Assembly (NCBI GenBank): GCA_033964015.1
Contig: CM066912.1
Span: 31,396,532 to 31,460,531 of the forward strand
Direction: 5' to 3'
DNA from: Scolanthus callimorphus
Taxonomy: Eukaryota > Cnidaria > Anthozoa > Actiniaria > Edwardsiidae
Length of the DNA stretch: 64,000 nucleotides
A program made the position numbers and the translations under genes. Below, piece by piece: positions 19,935-32,398 of the stretch; position 1 is the first letter of the stretch; each line of letters opens with the position of its first letter. The notes under the pieces were generated by a model. That model had not been told where the DNA came from. It saw nothing but the letters and a program-made list of their open reading frames with translations, and ran no database searches.

Positions 19935-22900
19935 GAGGGCCATAAGTTAGAAACCTACTTGTATGGTTACTATGAAAGTCTTGTGAAAAAAGGTTCTTGT
20001 ATTGTATTATATTAAAGGAAATCATCATATCCTCGGTTACAGTAGTAAAATCTTGTATACTTGACTGACATTTCAGTTTCTGTATGGAGATGATTATACT
20101 GTTAAGGACTGTGCACTTCTCCTCAACTTTAAAAATTAAAAAAAATGTATTTAAAAAAATGTATGTCACAGTAAATGTATCAAAATCACACTCTTTCCAC
20201 TTATCTAAAGTCGTAAGGATATTTTTGCAGGTGACAAGTCCCCGTTTCTATTTATCATTTTATTTCTCTCGGCCAAACTAGTAATAGTCCAATTTACCTG
20301 GTAGACCCGGTAAACAAACTCATTGGATATTGATACGTAATTATTAAATTTACATCGTCAATTCAAGGAGATTGGCTCAAAAAGGGGAACCCATGACGTT
20401 TTCTCTCCCATTTTATATTGACTATTTGCGCTTCGCGAGGTATTTTGCGCTTATTTGAGGATAAAGCCCTGAAAATTTCGGGACAGTTGGTATAGGTACA
20501 CAGCCACTTTGTTGTTTAACAGCCATGTTCTCATATGCTAAGTTTCATGTTGCGTAGTTACCGGGCTTGTAGTCACGTGTTGGTACAAACTCTATAATGA
20601 CAATCCTAACATTCGAGTAATTTCCCTGTATCAATATACACACGCGCACCAACGTGATTGTTATTATATATTTTTGTACCTCAAGACACCATTCTTCATC
20701 TGTATATCGATCCAGTTTCTAGCAGTAAAGGTGGTTATGAACTCGCTTTCAAGCTGATATTGACATTTTTTATTTTCAAAATTTTGATTCTCAACAAAAG
20801 TAGCTAAAATTTGTAATTTGATAATTTAACTAATTAATTTGCGCCGGGGAGCACCCTTTACTTTTGCAAGAGGGCTTTTTCGTGGTATACTCCGTTTGAA
20901 TTGATATTGTTTGAATGAATTGTAACAAAGCTTCATGAATTTCACGAAGAGATTGCCACTGCAATTCCTTCCGCTTTATTAGAGAATATATATATATATG
21001 TTGCCATGAAAACCAGCTTCACCTCGGCAGGTAATAAAGTTTTGACCCCCTAGGGTCTGCATCTGCCACTGCTTATTTAACTTGTCAACTCTCATTATGA
21101 AGATGTGACATCCTTATTAGCATCGCAATCCCCTTAGTACTCGTGATTTTCCCAATAATACGCATTCGGGTCATCACCGGAAAAAAAATTACATATATAT
21201 TATTAATAAGAATCCTAAATATCACGAGGCAACGGCTCTCACTAAGGACCGTTCCAAAATTTAAAACTGGACGAACATTAATTAGCTGTGAATTATACTC
21301 TTTTTGAGTATATTCAATTTCAAATCTTTATGAAGCTGTAAAGGTGATTTTATACATTCACATATCTCATTTTATATAGGAGCCATACCTTTAAGCTTAA
21401 TCGTATTTCTTTTACAATTTGTAGCTCATACTAGAGACTCGCTGCAGTCGTTTAGGCAATATTTAGCAAGCGCATGCCAAAGAGGAAACAAGCAAAACGC
21501 GGGTTTAGTGAAATTAATGACGTCATTTATAAGGGGCGTTTTCGTTCAAAGCCAACGGACTTCAACTTCAACTTTATTATATCTTTTTTTTTAATTACAA
21601 AGACAGCACACCGCCTGCAAATAGCATAGCTAGTCGAGGCAGGCGGCGAGAGGACAAAGAAGCAGAGAGACACGAAGGGTAAAAACGTAAAAAAAAAAAA
21701 AGAAAACCGTTAATAACAAGCGAAAAAGAGAAGGATGTAAACTAGAAAATAACACATTTGATTTTATTCATTTCATTTGCTGTAATAAAGAAAAAGAAAA
21801 TTCGAGACAATTTATAATAGAAGTAAAAGTTTTCTATGTTTTTTTTTGGTATTTATGATCACAGTTTATTTTCAAAAACTTTCTTGAAAAAAAACATGCT
21901 ACGTATATTCGAACAAAAACAAGGAACTAGAAAGGCCGAAACTTTACAAATGAATAGTTAGTTATTTATATAAAAATATAATTCAAAGAGTTGACAAAGA
22001 CGACAGTGAGATTTGAAAGTCGGTATTATGTGGCAGAGACTTAAAGGGTTTTGGACCTGACTCGCCATCGTCACATTCTCGTTACATTCGATCCGACTCT
22101 ATGCTTTCCATGCTTCGAATATGCCCGATGCAGAGGTTCTTCAGTTCATAAGATGAATGAACTTGCTTATAAGATTTCGGCGGTCTTATGGACGTTGAGG
22201 CCGATGAGTGATCAAAGAGCTTGCTCATAAGGAAAACAAAACATGTGAAGCACGTTTTCTATAGTACCTTCTACGGCTTGGACTAGATATAGAGTGCTCT
22301 ACATGCGTATCCAACGGACCTATCAATCAGATTATCGAGCATACAGTATGCAAGGTCTCCACTGGCAACAGAAAATTTCTTAAGAGCAAAGAGACGCCCA
22401 TGTCTTTCTACAAATAGCAACTATATCGCAGTCGTAAACCCAGCGGATGCCCTGAGAAACGTAGACCGCAGACACCTAGTAGGTTGAGACGCATATTACT
22501 AGAAAGCTAAAACTTATGTACGCCATATTCTATATAACCTTATAATATAACGAAGGCAGTTTAGAGGTGCAGAACGATTATATCATCGAATATGGCCAAG
22601 GACGAAACATTCTCATTCTTGGAATTTTACTACGCGTTCTCTCGACACCTAAACGGGCTGGAACACGATTGTTCTATCATGCCAAAATTAACCTTATAAT
22701 TAATTACTCGCCCTTCATGGTACCTACTAGCCTTGCTTTAATCTTACTAGCTACACCTGCAAAGGTACTTGGGGCTCATACGCGTGCAGAAAATACTTTT
22801 GCCAATAACTCAAATAAGAAAATAGAGCAACGAAAGTTTGCTCGTCAATGTTATTTCCGCAGTACTAGAAACATTTTGGTTAGTTGATGTTTCCATGGCA

Positions 22901-23430
22901 ACCAAATTAAAGGGACCTACCCCATATTTTTTCTAATGTGGGACTTAACAACAAAATGCAAAAAGGGGAACAGAAAAACCTCAACGTATTATTTTCCTTT
23001 ACTGGGTTGATTCCTTCAACATATCTTCTTCTTAAGGCAAACCACCTGCATAATTAACAGAAACAGTTCTTTTCGATCTATCACGTAACCCTGGACAAAA
23101 TAAACTAAGATGCTATCAACTGCAAAAATTCATGAAGATTAGGAATCTAGGGTTAAAAGTTCGACCGTAAGTTTTCCCCGTTTTTGATCGGCTACAGATA
23201 AAATGATGTTTCCATAGCAACTAAATATAAACATTTAATGCTGGTGACGTTTTACTCATACAAGTTCCACCTCTGTAACTATTGTCCTAATATAGTTGTT
23301 TGCAAAATTGCTGAGAAGCTTACTCATTGACGCCCAAATCTGTCACTACAGTTCTGACTGTAACTACAATACTGATAGTATAATAATAAATGGGTCCCGG
23401 AGCGTCATGCCAAGTTTCAACATCTTGCAT
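19935..23430. other. Long AT-rich gene-poor stretch
   Basis: No supported exon in about 3.5 kb. Visible items are an AT tract near 20990, poly-T and poly-A runs at about 21588 and 21691, and a TGTTTCCATGGCAACCAAAT-type repeat at 22888 that recurs near 23210 (GATGTTTCCATAGCAACTAA). Short frames lack any recognisable motif. Confidence 0.4.
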
Positions 23431-23435
23431 CTTAT

Positions 23436-23747
23436 TGGGCTGTCCCAAAAAATTGCCATACCTCCCCCTATATCGAGGAACTGCATATTTTCAAAAATTG
23501 TTCTACCCTGTGGAAATTCCATACTTTCTACAACCCGTGTGGAAATTTGAAGCAACAACTGTGGAAATTCCAAATCTGCAAATAAATGCCCACGTAAATT
23601 TTGGAATAAAATAAATGGCCCTGTGGAAATTTTAGGCGGGTCAAAATTTATGGCACCTGGATGAAACACTAAACACTATTAGCCCGGTGGAAATTCCAGT
23701 TCCTCGATAGTGAGGTAATAACAGATATAAAATGGAACAGCCCATAT
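23436..23747. mobile_element. MITE with GGGCTGT(T)CC ends
   Basis: Left TGGGCTGTCCCAAAAAATTG followed by TATCGAGGAACTG; right CCAGTTCCTCGATAGTGAGG followed by AAATGGAACAGCCCA. Subterminal GTGGAAATTCCA motifs occur five times within it. The symmetry is imperfect, so this is an aged copy. Confidence 0.55.
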
Positions 23748-25560
23748 AAAACATACTTAACTCTGGAACTAGGCATGGAATACTGGTTAGTTTACCAAGG
23801 CAGCCACACACCGTTCTAATCGGCCGTTGCCTAGCCACATACTGGGGACATTTTCCTAAATTGAAAGGCTACGCTTTTGCTCAATTGACTACTATTTTTA
23901 CCACAACATATGCTCTCCTTACTCAGACTATATCTGCCGTTATATTATTTGGTCTAGTATGAGTCATGATTATTATTCGATTAGCAAATCATACTCTCAT
24001 TGACCTGTTGACAAACGATGACACCAGCGTTAATCATTTACTTCATTCTACTATAAAACATCTAGTCCATTGATGTGTTTTAAGTTACAGAATTGGCTGG
24101 TCCCGATAGTTTGCATATAATAGAGGATTAAATTTTGTTCTCTAATATTGTTTGTACACACCGTCAGGTCATTTTGCCATTTTACTGAGTAAGCATCCAT
24201 AAGCAGTCTTGCACTGCTCTTGCTCTTTATCTCTTTAATCTCTTTCGGTAAAAAAAGCACATCTGAAAACAGGCACATCTGAAACAGCTTCCATGATATA
24301 TGCCTTGGGACGGACAAGATGAGACGTCAGTTATTATAGGTGTGGGAATTATGCGGAACATTTAGATTTTTGCTATAACTATCCTAATAAGCCAGACAAG
24401 CTCAAGGCATGGCATTCATGCTGTAATCCCTTTTAGGTATGGGAATTAAGTTTTGAATTAGGTTTGGGATGTTTTAGGTATGGGATGTTTATGGTATTGG
24501 TATGGGTAGTTTGGTATTGGATACCACCAGAGGGCGTGGTAACGTATTTGAAGACTTGGGCAAGCCTAGCCGAAGGTAGCTCGCCCTCTCTCCATATCTT
24601 CTTAATTAGCTCTGGAGCCATTGTATTAATTCTAGCAATGAGAATATTATACTATTTTGACGATAGCTCCGCCCACTCATAGCAAACAATAGGAAGTTTT
24701 CCCTACGGAATTCAAAATGTCCGAGCAACAAACTTGAATATCTGATTATTCAGCTTTTCAAGATAAAAACTTAAATCCAAATTGCATGCAACAACTTCTA
24801 ACACCTCCCTGCAATCGGTGTCTTTTCCGCGCGCTATGCCAAAGATAAAATTTGGCTTGTCCGACGTAGCAACAGTAACTAGGGGTATAACAATGAATGC
24901 GGGATCGGTGAATTCTCCCGCGTATACCGTTCTTTGTGTCGGTCACGGGATATATAGCTTGCTTGCAGGCATTGGTTGGCTATTTTTTAAGGTCGTTTTA
25001 CGGCGAGCGTGAATCCCGAAGCGGGCGCCATCTTGAAATGTAATCTACGCTGCCAGATCAACCGATTTTAGGCTTCGGTTTGTTTGAGCAAGCGACGATG
25101 ATTTTGGGAAAAAATCGAGGGACATTTTTGGATCGCTGAGCGTTCGGAATTTTGCAGTTTGTAGCCTTCCAGAACGTATAGTAGTGAGAGAGGTGACAAT
25201 AAAATTGGCTAAAACTCGCCTAAAAGTGTATTTCTGACCGAATAAACGCAAGTAGTGATTTATTGAAGTACTAAAGGACTAGATAATGGTATTTTTCAAA
25301 CTTTTTTATTTTTCGTAGATACTCATATTTTAGCGCTTATCGAACTCAGTCAAACTTCACACAGCGACACTATAAAACTGCAAACTATCAACTCTAAAGT
25401 TCGCTCAATGATCCTGGGAAGCCTGTGCTAATACCATATTGAGCACCACGTTCTATAAAAACGGAGCTCCCGAGCGAAGCACCACTCATAAGCTAGAGAA
25501 AGTGTTATACGAAAATCATTTATCGTGGAAGAGTTTTACAATGTATGAAACGTCAGGAAA
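23748..25560. other. Intergenic, no gene supported
   Basis: Contains a GGTATGGGATGTTT-type short tandem tract at about 24437-24515. A plus-strand frame at 24782-25012 has a hydrophobic C-terminus (HGIYSLLAGIGWLFFKVVLR) but no recognised domain or splice context, so it is not called. Confidence 0.35.
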
Positions 25561-25564
25561 ATGT

Positions 25565-26262
25565 TTAAGAAGGTTGAAAGACAACTGCAAACAAAACTGC
25601 AGCTAGTAAACCCAGAACTGTCACAAGCAAAACTAATTCCTTCCTCATTTGCTTGAACACATCCATTTTATAGAAATTAACATCTGTTACCATATCACCC
25701 TTGATATTCAAACGAGGAAATGGGATACTAGGAATATCCTTGCCCAAGAACTTGCAAAGCGGTTCCCATCCCTCTTTACAGTTAAACACAAGCAAACGAT
25801 CACTAGGAATCACTGACTGTACTTTAGCATTGTGTTCATGTAGTCCCATTTACGTGCTTTTAATGCACGCATCAGTTTCCCCCATCGCCTTCCAGACGGC
25901 GTGAGTATCACAAGTAAAATAAACCACCACGAGCGTGCGAAGGCGAAGACCTTATCTCTGGTATCAATAAGGCTTTTCTTCCAATCTTCCTCGGTATCTC
26001 GAACTGAAAGCACGACTTTAGCATCAGGAAAAGCTTTAAAGATTTGTTCATAGAATACACAGGCTGGAGTATCGGTTATCGAATCCACGTCTTCGTACAT
26101 CCGCCTGAAATCAGGAACTCTACCCTCCAAAGCATCGATGTAGTTCTGCATGTTGTAACACCAATGTTCGTTCACATCGTGATTGCTGTAGCCCAGGTGG
26201 AGTAAAGCGGCTCTCAGAGATGTTGTTCCTGTCTTAGAAAGTCCAGCGCAAATAACTTTCAT
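25565..26262 (-). pseudogene. Sulfotransferase-like gene, copy 2, single-base frameshift
   Basis: The N-terminal 140 codons (25841-26262) begin MKVICAGLSKTGTTSLRAAL with the P-loop, then VVLSVRDTEEDWKKSL. One T is missing near 25839 compared with copy 1 (GTTCATGTAG against GTTCATTGTAG), so the frame leaves the family sequence after RKWDY. The remaining 90 codons, including NCKEGWEPLCKFLGKD and the C-terminal hydrophobic anchor, continue in another frame down to 25565. Sequence elsewhere is about as well conserved as in copy 1, so this is a recent loss or a sequencing error. About 120 bp upstream of the ATG are nearly identical to copy 3. Confidence 0.8.
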
Positions 26263-26279
26263 TACTGTATTGATTTATG

Positions 26280-27240
26280 GGAGAGCTTTGGATAGATTTG
26301 GATACAAGAGGACGAGAACAGTTTAGGTTCTCCGTGCAAGTTAGAACGAGTCACCGTTCCGAGCTGTCAAGACCTTGTCATTTGTCACGCAACTCCATAA
26401 GAGTATGTCAGAATGTAGGCTGGTACGGTACATTTCGACACAGTCCATTTTGGCAGCTGAACAGTCATGTGCTTGTTATTTCGCTACGAGCCTTTGAACA
26501 GACCTATAAAATCCCAAGGATTAATTTAACAGAGCGTGACTCGAGGGCAAACAAAGTTTTTGGTGACTTTACGAAATCGTAAAGAAATTTAACCCGATAC
26601 GCCTGACATATTCCAAGTGATAGTCGGGCGCATCGTGACGTCATAGCCTGTCACGAAATCTTCAACTTTGATTCAGGTCCAAGTAAAAAATCTATCCATA
26701 CCATGGAAAAGATCACACATTGACATTAGTCAGGAAACCAATTTTGAGCAATAAAAGTTTAATATCGGCGACGCTACGTCAAAAATAAAACAGTTTCATA
26801 AAAACATAAACATAATTCTAATATCTTTTAAAAATTAATAAGCTGCTAAAATCTAAACATTCCAGTCGAAGAGCGCATAGGCAATAAGCAACATCCCCCC
26901 CCCCCCAGATTAAAAATTCCACATCTGTCTGTAAAAATACGGCTTGTTTACGTTTGTTTGCAAGGCTAAATCTTCTCGAATTTGTAACCGATTGGTCTCG
27001 CAAACTTGGCAGTATTATTAATTTCAGCACGCTCTTTCCACTGCTTGTGGCAAATTTGAGCTAAGTCGTTGATAAAATTTTCGAATTTATAATTCGACCG
27101 AAAATGCGCCCACCTTTTGACCAAGTTCTTTATGAGCAGCCAAAAAGATTACAGATCAGATACGTTTCATTTTTTTTTTTTGCTCTCCAGTATCATGACG
27201 AGGATGGAGTGATTGGATTCAGCTCTCCGTGTCACGTGAC
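26280..27240. other. Intergenic between sulfotransferase copies
   Basis: The first ~120 bp are the shared upstream region of copies 2 and 3, a candidate promoter. A C11 run sits at 26896. No exon is supported. Confidence 0.4.
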
Positions 27241-27242
27241 GT

Positions 27243-27396
27243 TAAGCCTAGTTTCCATATACATGTAGCCTTATCTGTCGTATCTGTCGTATCAGTCATG
27301 CAACCGTGAAACAAAATAATAATTCCAATTTTCATTGTTTCACGGTCGACTGTTGCGATAGATACGACAGATAAGACTATATGGAAACCAGGACTA
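27243..27396. mobile_element. Palindromic MITE, ATCTGTCGT family, copy 1
   Basis: Left TAAGCCTAGTTTCCATATAC, right ACTATATGGAAACCAGGACT, followed by TAA. The left arm carries two ATCTGTCGT units and the core is the palindrome of ACCGTGAAACAAAA with CATTGTTTCACGGT. Other copies are at 32044-32171 and 40001-40155. Confidence 0.75.
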
Positions 27397-27749
27397 ACTA
27401 ACCAACAAATAGTCGGGTTTAACGCAAAATTTGGGCCGGATCGTGACACGGCGCGCGGACAAAGCGCCAAACTTTCTATAGAGTTTCTTTGCGTCTTTGG
27501 GATATAAGTAACAAATCTGGGATGGGTGCCCAAGAAAAAAAATTTCACGTTGCGGAATAAAATGAGAAATACTTTTTAGCACTTCAATGCTGTGCTTGGT
27601 AACCAGGTTTTTTTTACTATTTTAGAAAATAACACCTATGTTGTATTGTGAATGTGCGCATTCTGATTGGTTAAAAAGCGTGTTTGTAAGAGACCTGAGA
27701 AACACGATTGTCACGCAACGCTGTCGCGCGTGTGTATGTTATTTTCTAA

Positions 27750-27938
27750 AAGCAATAAAAATACTTTCTGCGTGCTCTCTGGTTTCTTACAAACACTCGG
27801 GGAATGTTGGTCGAACTGATAAAACTTGAAAGACACTCGCCTTCGGCTCGTGTCTTTCAAGGTTTGATCAGTTCTCCCAACATCCCCCTCGTGTTTGTAA
27901 GAAAGCAGAGAGCACGCGGAAAGTACTTTTATTGCTTA
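27750..27938. repeat. Foldback palindrome, arms about 90 bp
   Basis: Left AAGCAATAAAAATACTTTCT, CTTACAAACACTCGGGGAAT and CTTGAAAGACACTCG; right arm is the reverse complement with scattered mismatches. The loop is CCTTCGG. It overlaps no exon. Confidence 0.75.
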
Positions 27939-28746
27939 ATTAGCATTGGGTCTGTTAAAAGTGGGTAAATAGAGAACGAATCGAGACAATTTAAATGCAA
28001 ACAGTCGTCATTTAGTTTGTTGATATATTTCTTCGAGCACGTGACGGCTTTATCAGATTGCCTGGTTACTAAGCTCATCCTCGCATTCCATAGTCTTGCC
28101 CACACTGCCAAAAATGGAGGACTGGTTCCACTCGATCGAACGCGAAGGGACAAAGGTTATCATATGTCAAATTAAAGCTTATTACCAGTAGATTCCAGAA
28201 ATATGTGATAGGGATGTTTTCGTTGTAGTTTCAGCTGGTCACGTGACCTCAAAGATTGCGCAATATGCCCATGTTGAGAAAAATATACATGTCAGTTATT
28301 CATTCATTTTTCGTTTTTATTTTTTCCAACTCGTTAATAATTCATCAACCAGAAGCTTGAACAGGAAAACATAAGCGTGAAGGAGGTCGGAAAACACAGT
28401 CTTGTTTTGGGGTAGCATGTTGAGATTTATTCCTTCTTTTTCTCACATAAAACATAGCAAACACTCGATATAAGGTTCTTCTTGTGTCGAAAAGCACCCG
28501 TTTGAGGAGTGATGTACTTTCCATCCTACATATATGTCCTATGTAACGCAGGTGTTGGGCGTGGTAAAATGTTTGAATTGGTTGGCTTTGAGTTATCTCA
28601 TAAACTCGGGCATTCCAGGGGGAGGGGGGGTCTCAACAAAACAAATCACCAGTGCGTTGGACACGGTTTGCCACGCTCACCTTCTCCAATTAAAAGCTCG
28701 CTAATCAAAGGATCTTGGCTAAATCTTGAGGACTCATGCAGCTATA

Positions 28747-29062
28747 AGGGAAGTGGTCAAAACATCTGTACTCGAATGGGACCCGATGGGGTGGTGTATG
28801 CCGCAACCAACCTTTTAGGAAAAAATGGCCATTTTTAAATGCAAATATCTTGTAAAATAATAAATTAATACAAACGATAGGCTCAGCGCCGTCTTCTTTA
28901 TAGCGAGAGTAACACATCAATGCAATAAAATCCAACACCCCTTACTAGAGCACGGAGAAAATGGGCATTAAAAAAACGGGTGGGTAGGTACAACCCGGGA
29001 CCTACCACCTCCCGTGATAAAATCGGGTCCCGCTCGAGTACAAATGTTTTGACCGCTTCCCT
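28747..29062. mobile_element. MITE with ~40-bp inverted ends
   Basis: Left AGGGAAGTGGTCAAAACATC then TGTACTCGAATGGGACCCGA; right TCGGGTCCCGCTCGAGTACA then AATGTTTTGACCGCTTCCCT. Length is 316 bp. No transposase is present. Confidence 0.75.
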
Positions 29063-29265
29063 AATTCAATATACATTAAGGCCAACGCACGCACACACTT
29101 GGCCCCCAAAAAAACGGGAAAAACACCTTATCAACCAAACCGTTTAGACTCTAGACTCCAGGATGGATTAAAATGCCCGTTTCGTACATTGAGACGGATC
29201 ATTAGTTCACAACTGAGGAATGAACATCTCCTTTGCATTGAATTTTTTTGGCGTCACGCAAGTAT

Positions 29266-29963
29266 TTATTTAAATGCAGATATGCAACTGAAAAGAAGTG
29301 CTGATAATAAAACGACGACTGTCACGATCAAAACTAATTCGTTTCTCATTTGGTTGACCATATCCATACTGGTGAAGTCTTTCACCATATCACCCTGAAC
29401 ATTCCGACGAGGAAATGGAATATTAGGAACTTCCTTGCCCAAGAACTTGCACAGCGGTTCCCAACCCTGTTTGCAGTTAAACACAAGTAGACGTTCCCTC
29501 GGAATCACGGACTGTACTTTGGAGTTGTGTTCGGTGTATTTCCAGATGGTCCCGTCCGCTACCATGGCCCGGCTGAGTCTTACCCACCTCCTACCCGTCG
29601 GTGTAAGCGTCTTAAGTAAAGTGAACCCAAGGATTGGATGATAACGCGCAACTTGTCACTCGTATCTTCTAGGCTTCTTCTCCACTCTTCCTCGCTGTCG
29701 CGAACTGCGAGCACAACTTTAGCATCAGGAAAAGCTTTAAAGATTTCTTCATAGAAAACACAGGCTGGAGTGTCCGTTATAGAATCCACGTCTTCGTACA
29801 TCCGCCTGAAATCAGGAACTCTACCCTCCAAAGCATCAATGTAATTCTGCATGTTGTAATACCAATGTTCGTTCACATCGTGATTGCTGTAGCCCAGGTG
29901 GAGTAAAGCAGCTCTGAGAGATTTCGTTCCTGTCTTAGGAAGTCCAGCGCAAATAACTTTCAT
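29266..29963 (-). pseudogene. Sulfotransferase-like gene, copy 3, frameshifted
   Basis: The N-terminal part (29640-29963) begins MKVICAGLPKTGTKSLRAAL and has VVLAVRDSEEEWRRSL at the 3'-phosphate site. A one-base indel around 29625-29640 (sequence ATCCAATCCTTGGG) breaks the frame. In the next frame the family sequence resumes with TLTPTGRRWVRLSRAM, NCKQGWEPLCKFLGKE and a C-terminal hydrophobic helix (ELVLIVTVVVLLSALLFS), ending at 29266. This copy is the most diverged in its second half. Its 5' flank is nearly identical to that of copy 2, so these two share a duplication. Confidence 0.8.
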
Positions 29964-30429
29964 TGCTGTATTGATTTATGGGAGAGCTTTGGATAGATTT
30001 GGATACAAGAGGACGAGAACAGTTTAGGTTCTCCGTGCAAGTTAGAACGAGTCACCGTTCCGAGCTGTCAGGACCTTGTCACTCAGTGTCACAACAACTC
30101 CACAAGAGTATACTTTGAATGAATTTAGAGACAAAGCACAGCCTGAGTTCGGATTCTCTGTGGATATGTGATATCGGCTGCATTTGTTGACGTCGCGTTC
30201 TCAAAGTCGTTAATTCATAAAGGTCATAAAGCTTGAGCAAAAAAAATCACAACCGTGGAGGCGATTTGGATTTGCATAGATTTTTGAAAATTACTCCTTC
30301 GTTTTCATAATAATAATAATACAAAAATGAGCTCATAGCGCTTTACAGTTTGAAATTAACATAAGATTAAGGAATTAAAATGGAATTTATAAAATTTAAA
30401 AACTAATATTAAAAATATTTCTCGACATT

Positions 30430-31425
30430 AAGAAGCTATATAAAAAGACTTGACAGCGTTTCTTCATCAGGATTTCCAAACACCATGATGATATGGACTA
30501 AAGAGTTCTCGGCTGTGCCTCGTTTTTTTCAAGGCCACTTCTCAGTGTTTGGAAATCCTGATGAAACACGCTGTCTCGTGTTTGATATATTAACCACCTT
30601 CTCAGTGTTTGGAAATCCTGATGAAACACGCTGTCTCGTGTTTGATATATTAACCACCTTCTCAGTGTTTGGAAATCCTGATGAAACACGCTGTCTCGTA
30701 TTTGATATATTAACCACCTTCTCAGTGTTTGGAAATCCTGATGAAACACGCTGTCTCGTGTTTGATATATTAACCACCTTCTCAGTGTTTGGAAATCCCG
30801 ATGAAACACGCTGTCTCGTGTTTGATATATTAACCACCTTCTCAGTGTTTGGAAATCCTGATGAAACACGCTGTCTCGTGTTTGATATATTAACCACCTT
30901 CTCAGTGTTTGGAAATCCTGATGAAACACACTGTCTCGTGTTTGATATATTAACCACCTTCTCGGTGTTTGGAAATCCTGATGAAACACGCTGTCTCGTG
31001 TTTGATATATTAACCACCTTCTCGGTGTTTGGAAATCCTGATGAAACACGCTGTCTCGTATTTGATATATTAACCACCTTCTCAGTGTTTGGAAATCCTG
31101 ATGAAACACGCTGTCTCGTGTTTGATATATTAACCACCTTCTCAGTGTTTGGAAATCCTGATGAAACACACTGTCTCGTGTTTGATATATTAACCACCTT
31201 CTCAGTGTTTGGAAATCCTGATGAAACACGCTGTCTCGTGTTTGATATATTAACCACCTTCTCAGTGTTTGGAAATCCTGATGAAACACACTGTCTCGTG
31301 TTTGATATATTAACCACCTTCTCGGTGTTTGGAAATCCTGATGAAACACACTGTCTCGTGTTTGATATATTAACCACCTTCTCAGTGTTTGGAAATACTG
31401 ATGAAACACGCTGTCGCGTTTTGAT
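30430..31425. repeat. 60-bp minisatellite (14 full units plus a partial) expanded from a MITE arm
   Basis: Exact 60-bp units run from 30541 to 31380, each starting CTCAGTGTTTGGAAATCCTG and ending TTGATATATTAACCACCTT; a 15th, decayed unit ends near 31425. Variable sites are few: CTCA/GGT, CACG/A, CGTG/A and one T/C. Just upstream (30430-30540) is the other half of a palindromic element, TTCATCAGGATTTCCAAACA, so the repeat unit is its right arm copied many times. Equivalent unexpanded elements lie at 57645-57795 and 62910-63062. Long open frames on both strands (282-333 codons) exist only because 60 is divisible by 3. Confidence 0.9.
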
Positions 31426-31616
31426 ATATTACACCTCCGCTCGGATGAGCAATTATACAACAACACTAGTAAAACGCGCGCTCTGATTGGCTGACAGGCC
31501 GTGTGTTATTAGAGTACACACGCACGATTGACGTCATAGTGCGCGCATGCAAGCAAAACCGAGTTGCACTGTTTTAGCTCATTCATCTTAGGAAAATCAC
31601 TTTTGTTGTTGTATAA

Positions 31617-31840
31617 AGCTTGGTGCACACTAGCGACATAACGACATAAGGACGTTATGTTGCAACGAAAAAAGTACGGGAAAATAATTGAAACAATCAA
31701 TATTTTCCATGGATCTTCATTAGATTACTTCACCACAGCAATTTTATGTTATTTTTGACGACTTCAACTTCTTGAAACCACTAAATTGTGTTCGCGTGAC
31801 ATGTTTCTTATGTCGTTATGTCGTTAGTGTGCACCAGGCT
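31617..31840. mobile_element. Harbinger-like MITE, copy 2 (224 bp)
   Basis: Ends AGCTTGGTGCACACTAGCG and TTAGTGTGCACCAGGCT, flanked by TAA at 31614-31616 and 31841-31843. The interior matches the copy at 5820-6036 at about 90 per cent or better by eye. Confidence 0.75.
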
Positions 31841-31852
31841 TAAGACAAATAG

Positions 31853-32031
31853 ATCTCGTTTTGCGTGCGTGTACTGTAATAGATACACAAAAGACGTCAC
31901 AGAATGTCATGAACAAAAAAGTGTGCAACGAGACGCAGTCGAGTTGTGTGACTGTTGTTCATGACATTCTGTGACGTCTTTTGTGTATCTATTACAGTAC
32001 ATACGCACAAAAAAACGAGATCTATTTGTTA
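31853..32031. repeat. Foldback palindrome, arms about 75 bp
   Basis: Left ACAAATAGATCTCGTTTTGC and CACAAAAGACGTCACAGAAT; right ATTCTGTGACGTCTTTTGTG and GAGATCTATTTGT. A short asymmetric loop (CGCAGTCGAGTTG) lies between. Confidence 0.75.
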
Positions 32032-32043
32032 TATAACAGCTTT

Positions 32044-32171
32044 CAAGGCTGGTTTCCATATAGTCTTTTCTGTCGTATCAACCAACCGTGAAACAAAAGA
32101 CAAATCCATTGTTTCACGGTCGACTGATGCGACAGATACGACAGATAAGACTATATGGAAACCAGGCCTTA
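32044..32171. mobile_element. Palindromic MITE, ATCTGTCGT family, copy 2
   Basis: Left AAGGCTGGTTTCCATATAGT, right ACTATATGGAAACCAGGCCT. This shortest copy keeps only one TCTGTCGTAT unit in its left arm. Confidence 0.75.
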
Positions 32172-32398
32172 GTTGCAATTGAATGGCTAATTTCATCCTC
32201 TTTACTCCTCGTCAAAGCTACATCTTCTTAGCGTGCATTTCTCTCTATATATAGTTCTAGTCGTAGTAGGTTCAACTCTTGAAGAGGACTTGATTTCTTT
32301 TTTTATCTTTTTTATCGTTTTCGACAGCCGGACGCACTCCAGTCAGTAGATGTGCGCAACGAAAATAAGAAAAAATAAACGTCGTACAAGAGAATTAT

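Noticed and set aside
23296..23669. Short overlapping frames on both strands
   Set aside because: They overlap a MITE at 23436-23747 and show no protein-like features.
30541..31425. CRISPR-like direct repeat array
   Set aside because: Units are contiguous with no variable spacers, and the context is eukaryotic with no cas genes.
30485..31486. Long open frames on both strands (333, 322 and 282 codons) with a 20-residue repeat
   Set aside because: They follow from a 60-bp tandem repeat that is divisible by three and lacks stops in several frames. Frames open on both strands at once, and the unit derives from a non-coding MITE arm.
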